Source of the DNA: Ensifer adhaerens
Lineage (GTDB): Bacteria > Pseudomonadota > Alphaproteobacteria > Rhizobiales > Rhizobiaceae
Assembly: GCA_900215285.1 (NCBI GenBank)
Contig: OCMG01000004.1
Location: 62,001-126,000, forward strand
DNA length: 64,000 nucleotides
Reading direction: 5' to 3'
Each line of letters starts with the position of its first letter. Positions within the stretch are counted from its first letter, which is position 1. Positions 18,784 to 26,178 of this stretch are shown piece by piece. A model generated the notes under the pieces. The model did no database searches, was not told the origin of the DNA, and worked only from the letters and a program-made list of their open reading frames with translations. A program made the translations under genes and the position numbers.

Positions 18784-19527
18784 ATGTCAGTCCGTGTCCT
18801 TTTCCTCGGCAGCCACCTTCGCAGCTTTCACTGCTTTCGCTATCTGTTGCAGAATGTGCCGGAGGCACATGTCGTCGCGATCGCGCCGCATCGCCGCCAG
18901 CCGCCGATCCGTCCGGATCAGGATGTCCGCATGCTCGCCGAACAATATGGCATCCCGGTCATCGAGCATGATGCGATCAAGGATCAGGACTATGACCTCG
19001 GCATCAGCCTGCTCTACGACCGCATCCTGCCGCCCGAAATTGTCGATTACCCGCAGCGCGGCTTTGTCAACATTCATATGGCCCCCTTGCCGCGTTTCCG
19101 CGGCGCCAATGGAGTGATGCATGCGATCCGCCTTGCCCGCCAGGACAATGTCTGGGAATTCGGGGTCACCATGCATTATGTCGACCACGGGCTGGATACG
19201 GGGCCGATCATCGAAATGCTGCCCGTGCCCATTTTCGAGGACGACACGGCCTACGATCTTCACACCCGTGCCTCCGGCCGCATCTTGGAACTGTTCACAC
19301 GAAACATTCACCGCCTGATCGAGGCGGATGGTCGAATTCCGGCACAGCCACAAGATCCCGAGGCGGTCTCCTACTATTTCCGCAGACGCGACGTGATTTC
19401 CGAGATCGACATCACCCGTGATCCGCAGCAGATTTACGATGAGGTGCGCGCAATGACCTTCCCCGGCAAGCGCAAGCCCACTTTCCATATCGGCGACAAG
19501 CGTTTTTACATTTCGATCGAGGAATAA
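18784..19527 (+). CDS. Sugar N-formyltransferase (methionyl-tRNA formyltransferase fold)
   Basis: The 247-residue protein has the formyltransferase core: GFVNIHMAPLPRFRGANG carries N96 and H98, and VDHGLDTGPI carries D138, the N-H-D catalytic triad of enzymes using N10-formyltetrahydrofolate. It lacks the longer C-terminal tRNA-binding domain of Fmt. Its length is about that of dTDP-4-amino-4,6-dideoxyglucose formyltransferases (VioF, WbtJ type), so I expect it to formylate an amino-deoxy nucleotide sugar for the surface glycan. The window also has RmlB (31081-32124) and a DegT aminotransferase (22164-23276), which would make such a substrate. The exact sugar is not proven by sequence. Confidence 0.8.
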   Translation: MSVRVLFLGSHLRSFHCFRYLLQNVPEAHVVAIAPHRRQPPIRPDQDVRMLAEQYGIPVIEHDAIKDQDYDLGISLLYDRILPPEIVDYPQRGFVNIHMAPLPRFRGANGVMHAIRLARQDNVWEFGVTMHYVDHGLDTGPIIEMLPVPIFEDDTAYDLHTRASGRILELFTRNIHRLIEADGRIPAQPQDPEAVSYYFRRRDVISEIDITRDPQQIYDEVRAMTFPGKRKPTFHIGDKRFYISIEE

Positions 19528-19528
19528 T

Positions 19529-20086
19529 ATGGAGCAGCCTCTACTCAAACTGCATCTGGGTTGCGGGTCACGCTACATCCCCGGCTTCGTAAATATCGAC
19601 CGGCGGCCCTTGCCGAATGCGGATCGTGTACACGATGCCCGCACTCTTGAATTCGTCCCGAACAACAGCGTTTCGCTGATCTATGCCGGCCAGATCCTCG
19701 AATATTTCGACCGGGAAGAGGTTCAGTCCGTTCTGGCCGAGTGGAGTCGAACGCTGGTCTCGGGCGGCATCCTGCGCCTCTGCGTTCCGAACTTCGAGGT
19801 TTATACGCGGCTCTATTTGACAGGTCTTTCGCTGGACTGGTTCGTGGGCTCCATGTACGGGCGGATAGCCAGTGGCCCGGGGCCCTATGATTATCATCGC
19901 ACCACCTATGACGAACCATCGTTGCGCGGTGTACTGACACGGGCCGGCTTCGTGGACATCGCGCACTGGGACTGGCGCACCACCGAACATGCCGACATCG
20001 ACGACTTTTCGCAGGCCTACTTCCCGCACATGGAAAAGGAACGCGGCATTCAGTGGAATCTCAATCTGGAAGGGCGAAAGCCGTAA
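19529..20086 (+). CDS. SAM-dependent methyltransferase, tandem copy 1
   Basis: This 185-residue protein opens with LKLHLGCGSRYIPGFVNID, a type 11 methyltransferase motif I, followed by IYAGQILEYFDREEV and a GGILRLCVPNF segment that corresponds to the usual GG-x-L strand. Its ribosome site GAGGAA is made from the last codons of the formyltransferase gene, one base upstream of the start region. The gene directly after it encodes a close paralogue of the same length. Both end in the same DDFSQAYFPHMEKERGI block. Predicted-SAM methyltransferases like this often occur in O-antigen loci and may methylate sugars; the target is unknown. Confidence 0.78.
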   Translation: MEQPLLKLHLGCGSRYIPGFVNIDRRPLPNADRVHDARTLEFVPNNSVSLIYAGQILEYFDREEVQSVLAEWSRTLVSGGILRLCVPNFEVYTRLYLTGLSLDWFVGSMYGRIASGPGPYDYHRTTYDEPSLRGVLTRAGFVDIAHWDWRTTEHADIDDFSQAYFPHMEKERGIQWNLNLEGRKP

Positions 20087-20102
20087 GGCCAAGGGGGCTA
20101 TC

Positions 20103-20660
20103 ATGACGGACTTGTTGAAACTTCATATCGGCTGTGGGAAACGATACATTCCCGGCTTCGTTCATATCGACCAGGTGTCTTTCCCGCATATCGACCACCT
20201 GCAGGACATCCGCCGTCTGGATTCGTTCGAAGCAAAGACTGCGTCGCTGATCTATGCCTGCCAGGTCATAGAATATTTCGATCGGGAAGAGGTCATCGAG
20301 GTTCTGAGCGAATGGCGCCGCGTTCTTGCGCCCGGCGGCATCCTGCGGGTCTCGGTTCCCAACTTCAAGACCATGGCAACGCTGTATCAGGCCGGCCTGC
20401 CACTGGAGTGGTTCCTCGGCACGCTGTACGGGAAGATCCCGGACGGTGAGGGCGGTCACATCTATCACCGGACGACCTATGACGAAGCTTCCCTTGCCTC
20501 CGTCTTCGTCAAGGCCGGCTTCGAGCGACCGGAAATCTGGGACTGGCGCCAAACCGAACATGCCGATGTCGACGACTTTTCGCAGGCCTATTTCCCACAC
20601 ATGGAAAAGGAACGCGGCATTCTGTGGAACTTGAACATGCAGGCCTATTGCCCGGCCTGA
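20103..20660 (+). CDS. SAM-dependent methyltransferase, tandem copy 2
   Basis: The second copy also has 185 residues: LKLHIGCGKRYIPGFVHID, IYACQVIEYFDREEV, GGILRVSVPNF and DDFSQAYFPHMEKERGI align one for one with copy 1. The middle (SFPHIDHLQDIRRLDSF versus the first copy) and the segment around residues 105-125 differ most, which fits divergence in substrate choice after duplication. AAGGGGG precedes the ATG at 20103, so the start is clear. A strong intrinsic terminator follows 37 bases after the stop and ends the plus-strand operon that probably starts before 17338. Confidence 0.78.
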   Translation: MTDLLKLHIGCGKRYIPGFVHIDQVSFPHIDHLQDIRRLDSFEAKTASLIYACQVIEYFDREEVIEVLSEWRRVLAPGGILRVSVPNFKTMATLYQAGLPLEWFLGTLYGKIPDGEGGHIYHRTTYDEASLASVFVKAGFERPEIWDWRQTEHADVDDFSQAYFPHMEKERGILWNLNMQAYCPA

Positions 20661-20696
20661 GACACGCCGGCAAACAAGCGGGCCTGAAACGAGAAC

Positions 20697-20728
20697 GGCG
20701 CGGGATCATCTCCCGCGCCTTTTTTCTT
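20697..20728 (+). terminator. Rho-independent terminator
   Basis: GGCGCGGGA (20697-20705) pairs with TCCCGCGCC (20711-20719) around a five-base loop and is followed by a T-rich run at 20720-20728. This is a textbook terminator for the plus-strand genes ending at 20660. The convergent minus-strand gene ends right at 20728, but the T run faces only the plus direction. Confidence 0.88.
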
Positions 20729-22089
20729 TAAGACGTCATCAGATCGAACTTGCGACCGATGCGCTCGCCAATGAATGCGTGAAGATCGCCCGGCGGATTG
20801 GCGCCCAGCGCGAGATAACGGCCCATGGCGAGCTGCTGCGTTTCGTTGAGGCAGCGCCAGCAGTCGAGCACGGTGCTCTTTGCGGCTGCGGACCAATCGA
20901 TCGAGGCAAGCTCCGGCATCATGTTGACGACGACGGTCAGGTCCGCGCCGGCGAGCGTTTCTTCCGCCGTTGCGTTGAAGGTGAGGACGGAAGTCAGCTC
21001 CGGTGTGTTATCAGCCGTGACCAGCGGGTCCCAGGCCAGAACCTTGCGGCCGTCGGCGTTGAGCGCGCGGGCGAGCTTGACGGCGTAGGATTCCTCGATG
21101 ACCGGGGTTCCAGGCTTGTAGGACAGGCCTATGATGCCAACGGTGCGACCACGCGGAGCAAGTGCCATGACCTTTTCCAGCACATATTTGCCATGGTGGT
21201 CGTTGGAGGCATGCACGGTACGCGGAACCGTGCTGGGCGAGCCGATCGCATCCATGAATACGGCCAGCGCCAGGTTGTCGCGCGGCCAGCAGGGCCCGCC
21301 ATAAGGAACCGCGCCCTTGAAGAAGCGGCGGCCCATGCGGTGGGTCAGCGCGCCGGTGATCCGGTCGACATTGGCGCCGGGCACTTCGCCGCAGATAGTG
21401 AGCAGCATGTTGGCGAAGGCCACGCGCATGGTCTCGTGCGTGTTCGACGCCACCTTGGTGATTTCCGCCTCAATGGGCGTCATCCGCGCGAGCGGAGGAG
21501 CGTTGCGGAGCATGGGCTGCAGCGCCTCCAGGATGAGATCGCCACAGGCCTGCGTCGCCTCGCCGATCAGCACATAGTCCGGCGTCTCGAAACCCTTGAC
21601 CACTTCGCCGAGCGCGATGAAGGCGGGGTTGTAGCAATAGTGCAGCGTCTCGCCGACCTTGCGGCCCGAAGCCTCCTCGAGCGCCGGAATGACCGAGTAA
21701 TCAGAAGAACCGGGCAGCATGGTCGAGACGATGGAGATGCCATGCGGCGTCGTCTTCTTGCGCAGTGCTGCGCCAATGCTTTCGCAGGCCTTCAGGATGA
21801 AGGAGTTGGAAAAGCCGCCGAGCTGGTTCGACGGGCTCGGCACGATGACGAAGGTGACATCGCTGTTGAGAATGGCGTCGTCCATGTCCGTCGTGGCGCG
21901 GAAATTCTTGCCGTGGGTCCGCTTCAGACGCTCCATGACGCCGAGTTCGTCAGTATGGATCGTTCCCGAACTGATGGCCTCGACCAGGCCCGCGGAAACG
22001 TCGACGCCCACCACGTCCTGGCCGCCATCAGCCAGACTGGTCGCCAGCGTCAGCCCCACTTTACCCAAGCCCACTACGGAAACACGCAT
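20728..22089 (-). CDS. Nucleotide-sugar dehydrogenase paralogue (UDP-Glc/GDP-Man DH family)
   Basis: The 453-residue protein starts VSVVGLGKVGLTLA (NAD-binding) and has the three domains of UDP-glucose/GDP-mannose dehydrogenases. The catalytic cysteine is C267 in GGPCWPRD, and TKVASNT keeps the lysine and asparagine. One oddity stands out: the motif normally NPEF reads YNPAF, so the usual glutamate is alanine at residue 156. That glutamate takes part in the second oxidation or hydrolysis step in studied UDP-glucose dehydrogenases. The product may therefore differ from a plain uronic acid donor. Its substrate is unknown. It is transcribed with the aminotransferase and epimerase genes upstream. 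Confidence 0.8.
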   Translation of the reverse strand: MRVSVVGLGKVGLTLATSLADGGQDVVGVDVSAGLVEAISSGTIHTDELGVMERLKRTHGKNFRATTDMDDAILNSDVTFVIVPSPSNQLGGFSNSFILKACESIGAALRKKTTPHGISIVSTMLPGSSDYSVIPALEEASGRKVGETLHYCYNPAFIALGEVVKGFETPDYVLIGEATQACGDLILEALQPMLRNAPPLARMTPIEAEITKVASNTHETMRVAFANMLLTICGEVPGANVDRITGALTHRMGRRFFKGAVPYGGPCWPRDNLALAVFMDAIGSPSTVPRTVHASNDHHGKYVLEKVMALAPRGRTVGIIGLSYKPGTPVIEESYAVKLARALNADGRKVLAWDPLVTADNTPELTSVLTFNATAEETLAGADLTVVVNMMPELASIDWSAAAKSTVLDCWRCLNETQQLAMGRYLALGANPPGDLHAFIGERIGRKFDLMTS

Positions 22090-22163
22090 TGTCTTCTCCT
22101 GAACCCCCGCGACCTGTTCGTCGCCATCAAAACCCGCAGCGCAGGCCGCGCCTTGTCAATTCT

Positions 22164-23276
22164 CTATGCCCGGTTGGAGCGAAACGGCTTCAATACCTGC
22201 CCGCTTTCCTTCACCGCACGCGCGACGCGCATGGCCTGCTCCTCGGTCAGCCCGGTGCCGAATGGGAGGTAGACCGCATGGCGCGTCCACAGATCGGCGT
22301 GCGGGAACGCCATGTCGGCCAGATGCCGGTAGGGCGGATGTTCGCTGACGGTGCGATACTGCTGAACGGCGCGGACGCCCTTCTCCCCGAGCGCTGCGAC
22401 CAGCGCGGCCGGATTGTCTGCCAGGACGATGTTGTGGAGCGGTGCTTCGTTGCCGGGAATGCGGTAGATATGATCCGGCAACTCCTGCGCCAGAATTGCA
22501 TAGGAGGCGCGGCGGCGCGCCAGCCGGTCTTCCAGCGTGTCGAGCTGCGCCATGCCGAGCGCCGCGAGGATGTCGTTGCAACGCAGGTTGTTGCCGATGC
22601 CGTGATTGAGGTTGGTCTTGCGCCACTCAGTGTCGCCATGGTCGGTGAAGCGGATGACATTGTCGCGCACTTCTGCGCTGTTTGTCAGCACCGCCCCGCC
22701 CTGCCCCGTCGTCAGCACCTTGGGCACGGAGAAGGAGTAGCACGAGACATCGCCGAAACTGCCGGCGCGACGGCCTTCGAAGGACTGCCCGACTGCGCAG
22801 GCGGCATCCTCGATCAGCAAGAGGTTACGTGCCTTGCAGAAGGCTTCGATGTCGACGAGGTCCTGGCCGGTCGCGCCGGAAAAGTTGACATAGCAGACGG
22901 CGCGGGTGGCCGGCGTCACGCGACGCTCCAGCTCCTCGACCGTCATGACGGCGCGCTGCGGGTCGATGTCGACCAGGCGGGGGCTGAACTCGTAGGAGCC
23001 GAAACCGTTGATCGTGGAAACCACGCCATAGGCGGGCACGAGGATTTCGTCGCCGCGCTTGAGTCCGATCGCCACAGCGGCGACGGTGAGCGCCATGGTG
23101 CCGCTGACCGTGAGTTCGCCATAGGAGCGGCCGGCAAAGGCAGCCAGAGCCTCGCCAAAGGCCTTGGTCTTGGGACCTGGCCCGACAAAGCCGATCCGCA
23201 CCTGATGCGCCACGGCCTCCGCATCCGCATCCGTGAAGAGCGGCTGCATGTTGAAAACGGCGTTATCGGCACTCAT
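22164..23276 (-). CDS. DegT/DnrJ/EryC1-type PLP sugar aminotransferase
   Basis: The protein has 370 residues and the DegT family marks: an early VSGTMALTVA helix, LLIEDAACAVGQ with the PLP-ring aspartate, and SFSVPKVLTTGQGG with the Schiff-base lysine K186. These enzymes aminate 3- or 4-keto nucleotide sugars. Its start overlaps the stop of the epimerase gene by four bases (ATGA), so the two are coupled. If it accepts dTDP-4-keto-6-deoxyglucose from the RmlB encoded at 31081-32124, the product would be a substrate for the formyltransferase at 18784-19527. It might equally serve another keto sugar made by the neighbouring epimerase. Confidence 0.85.
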   Translation of the reverse strand: MSADNAVFNMQPLFTDADAEAVAHQVRIGFVGPGPKTKAFGEALAAFAGRSYGELTVSGTMALTVAAVAIGLKRGDEILVPAYGVVSTINGFGSYEFSPRLVDIDPQRAVMTVEELERRVTPATRAVCYVNFSGATGQDLVDIEAFCKARNLLLIEDAACAVGQSFEGRRAGSFGDVSCYSFSVPKVLTTGQGGAVLTNSAEVRDNVIRFTDHGDTEWRKTNLNHGIGNNLRCNDILAALGMAQLDTLEDRLARRRASYAILAQELPDHIYRIPGNEAPLHNIVLADNPAALVAALGEKGVRAVQQYRTVSEHPPYRHLADMAFPHADLWTRHAVYLPFGTGLTEEQAMRVARAVKESGQVLKPFRSNRA

Positions 23277-24268
23277 GACACGGTCCCGATCAGCGCCTTG
23301 CGCTCAGGCAGCGGAATAGCACTGTGGCCCGGCCAAGCGGTGTCGCGGAAAGCGTTGGTGCGGACGGAATCCACGGTTTCCAGGAACGCGTCCTCCACCG
23401 TCAAGCGGCAATGGAAGCCGAGCTCGTTTTCGATGCGCGCACCGGTAACACGGTAGTCACGATTGTCAGGGTTGGCTGCCGTCACCCGGATCTTTGCGTC
23501 AGGGAAATGCTTGAGCACCATGTCCGACAGATCGCTCTTGCGCAGGTTCTCGCCGACAATGTTGAAAACGCGGCGATTGACCTTGGCGGTATCCGCGCCC
23601 AGAACGTGGACGACGGCGCGAACACCATCACGCACATGAAGGAAGGGGCGCCAGGCCTCGGGCTTGTAAATCTCGATCTCGCGGCCCGAAATGGCGTCAC
23701 GCGCCAGTTCGGAGACCAGAAGGTCGAAACGCATGCGGCCCGACAGACCGCAGATCGTACCGAAGCGCAGCACGGTGGTGACCGTCTTGCCGTTGAAGCC
23801 GAGCATGTCACGCTCTGCCGCAACCTTGGTGCGGGCGTAAAGCGACAGCGGCTGCAGCGCAGCGTCTTCGTCGGCCAGAACATCTGGCGAGGAGACGCCG
23901 TAATTCGAACAGGTACTGAGGAAGACCACGCGTTCCACGCCCTTGTCTTCGCACAGCGCCAGCAGCTTCGAGGGCACCTTCTCATTGATGGAAACGGTTG
24001 CTTCCTCGTCGATCGAGCAGGCCGCTTCGCCGACCATGGCGGCCAGATGAACGACGGCATCCATGCCGTCCAGAGCGTTCGCCAGCGTCTCTTCGTTGCG
24101 GACGTCGCCCACGCGCAGTTCGAAGCGATCCGCGGCGCTGAAAATCAGAAGGGGCTCGAGACTATAGATGCCCTTGTCGAGCACGCGAACGGAATGACCT
24201 TCCATCAGAAGCTGCGCCACAAGTGCCGTGCCGATATAGCCAGCACCGCCCGTCACCAAAACCTTCAT
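23273..24268 (-). CDS. NAD-dependent epimerase/dehydratase (extended SDR)
   Basis: I start at the ATG at 24268, with GGAG six bases upstream; a GTG immediately before it is less well spaced. The protein of about 331 residues has GGAGYIGTALVAQLL at the N terminus, LSTCSNYG in the serine/threonine position and YARTK as the catalytic YxxxK. It belongs with nucleotide-sugar epimerases and dehydratases (GalE/RmlB superfamily) but is not one I can name. It overlaps the aminotransferase gene and precedes the dehydrogenase gene, so it likely acts on the same nucleotide sugar. Confidence 0.8.
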   Translation of the reverse strand: MKVLVTGGAGYIGTALVAQLLMEGHSVRVLDKGIYSLEPLLIFSAADRFELRVGDVRNEETLANALDGMDAVVHLAAMVGEAACSIDEEATVSINEKVPSKLLALCEDKGVERVVFLSTCSNYGVSSPDVLADEDAALQPLSLYARTKVAAERDMLGFNGKTVTTVLRFGTICGLSGRMRFDLLVSELARDAISGREIEIYKPEAWRPFLHVRDGVRAVVHVLGADTAKVNRRVFNIVGENLRKSDLSDMVLKHFPDAKIRVTAANPDNRDYRVTGARIENELGFHCRLTVEDAFLETVDSVRTNAFRDTAWPGHSAIPLPERKALIGTVS

Positions 24269-24467
24269 CACATACTCCGTGGCCTGTGGTCCGCCGCCCG
24301 CAAGTCTCTCCGGCGGGCGCGCGGGATTTGATATACTTGTTTAGAACCGATTGTCCATGTTTGGATCACCAGCATCCGGTTCGTCATAAAAAGATTGCCG
24401 ACTACTGCAGGCCTCGGTCCTTGGCCGCCTGATTTGTCTGCCGAATGGCTCCTGCGCACGCATCCGA

Positions 24468-25967
24468 TCACAGCTGGCGAGGAAGACGCGTGACCGTCAC
24501 CGCATCCAGCGTCACATCGAGCATCGCAGGGACCCAAAGGCGAAGTTGCACCCGCTGCATGGTCCGTTCTGCCGGGACCACGAAAGCGCGCTCCTGGAGC
24601 ATCGCGCCTTCGCGCGAAACCGGAATCTCCAGAACATCGATCACCTCTTCCTCGGCGACGAGTTCAAGCACGAGCGACGGGCGGGCCGACTTCGCTTCCA
24701 GCCCGGAGGCTGTGATACCGATCGTTGCGACATAATCGCCTCCCGAGAGCCGCGCATAGGGACCGAAAACCATGTGGCCTTCCACCCCCTTCGGTGAACG
24801 AACCGCGCGCCCTTCTCGCTGGCAGCCTTCGCCAACAGACATGTCGAGCGTCCAGTCGCGAGGCCCCTGTCTTTCGGCGATTTCAACCGCCACTGGAACC
24901 TGGACGGCTTCGGCAACGCGGGCCGGAAGCAATTGCCGGGGATCAGCCTCGAACCGGCGGATATAGTCTTCATAGGTGTCCGCGCCGAAGACATTGGGCT
25001 TCGGAACAAGCATGTCCAGCGCCTCTGCGATCGGCAGGCCGGCAACATCGCGCATACCCCTGTCACGCAGGGCAACCAGCAGTGCGGCAGCATAGTCATG
25101 CAGGTTGAACGTGTCGTAGAGGACGATGAGCTTGAGAAACACGAGCGGATCGTTCCGGTCAAGCAGGTCCTGCATGGCAACCGGATCGAGAACCGGATCG
25201 AGAACGTAAACCGCGTCGCAGGCCTGGACCGCGCCGGTCCGCGTCTGGGCGAACATGTCAATTGCGAAATGGCCCGGAAGCGCGGCGCGTGTATAGCGAT
25301 GCATCTCGATATCGGCGAGACGGTAGCCGCGGTCGCGCATCAGCCGGTCGATATCGCCATAGACGGTCCCCCGTCGGCCCCGCATCTCGTGCAATTGCGC
25401 CTCGGTAATCAGTGCGAGCGGTCTTTCAGCGGAAGAGAGCAGTTCCTGGGCGCCAACCCAGACCTCGAAATCATAACTGTCGACATCGCATTTCACCACG
25501 TCGACCGCCCCGAAGGAGGGATTGCGCGCCAGCCATTCATCCAGCGAGATGCGCTCCTCCGAATAGACGACTTCGGCACCACTGTTGAAATGCTCCTGAA
25601 TGATATCGTACTTGGAGACTTCGCTGGCGCGGACCGAACTCAAGAGCGCGAAGGCATGACCGGGACCCGAGCCGTTGCGCGGATCCTCCGGCACGACGCT
25701 TTCGGGAAGCGGCCTGGCGCCATTGCCAATCCATGCGGCTGCATATGAGACATCCGGATTGCTCTCGACGCGGTTCAGTCGCTCGACCTCGCTGACGAGC
25801 GGATCAAAGCCGACGGCCTTCAGATGCGGCTCGAACTGCCTCCAGAACGGATCGATCCCACCCGAGGCACCGACATCGAGCACGTTGAAACGACCCTGGC
25901 CGAAAAGCCCCCGGCCTATGCATTCCGACAAAAGGCGGGATTTCCGCGAATATGTACTAAGCGTCAT
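24468..25967 (-). CDS. FkbM-family methyltransferase with C-terminal GPY beta module
   Basis: Start at 25967 (MTLSTYSRK) has GGAG eight bases upstream; the frame is open to 26075. Of 499 residues, the first 250 or so are an FkbM methyltransferase: FNVLDVGASGGIDPFW, VGFDPL and later VVKCDVDSYDFEVW. A helical middle section (residues 250-370) follows, then an all-beta end with VFGPYARLSGGDYVATI (FGPY at 401-404) closing on LDAVTVTRLPRQL. This end matches modules in the DUF2079 protein and twice in the neighbouring 777-residue protein. It would O-methylate a glycan, with the module possibly binding the saccharide. Genes on both sides run in the same direction. Confidence 0.75.
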   Translation of the reverse strand: MTLSTYSRKSRLLSECIGRGLFGQGRFNVLDVGASGGIDPFWRQFEPHLKAVGFDPLVSEVERLNRVESNPDVSYAAAWIGNGARPLPESVVPEDPRNGSGPGHAFALLSSVRASEVSKYDIIQEHFNSGAEVVYSEERISLDEWLARNPSFGAVDVVKCDVDSYDFEVWVGAQELLSSAERPLALITEAQLHEMRGRRGTVYGDIDRLMRDRGYRLADIEMHRYTRAALPGHFAIDMFAQTRTGAVQACDAVYVLDPVLDPVAMQDLLDRNDPLVFLKLIVLYDTFNLHDYAAALLVALRDRGMRDVAGLPIAEALDMLVPKPNVFGADTYEDYIRRFEADPRQLLPARVAEAVQVPVAVEIAERQGPRDWTLDMSVGEGCQREGRAVRSPKGVEGHMVFGPYARLSGGDYVATIGITASGLEAKSARPSLVLELVAEEEVIDVLEIPVSREGAMLQERAFVVPAERTMQRVQLRLWVPAMLDVTLDAVTVTRLPRQL

Positions 25968-26178
25968 GAAATCCACTCCGGTTAAAACTTCATTGCGTCC
26001 GTGGCCTGCCGGCCCCGCTGTCAGATCGCACAGCGCCAAGACATCTGCGTGGCCGCTGCACAGAGGCGAGAACAAGCCGGATTCCGCCCAAGGCTTTCGT
26101 TCAACACCATTCTGGCGGCACCCCTCGCATTCCTCTCATCGCGCCGGCGGCATCGGCGCAGCGCCGGCCCGATGCCGA

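Noticed and set aside
20779..22272. Plus-strand reading frame of 497 codons
   Set aside because: It is antisense to the nucleotide-sugar dehydrogenase gene and rich in R, H and D as expected for a shadow; no family resemblance.
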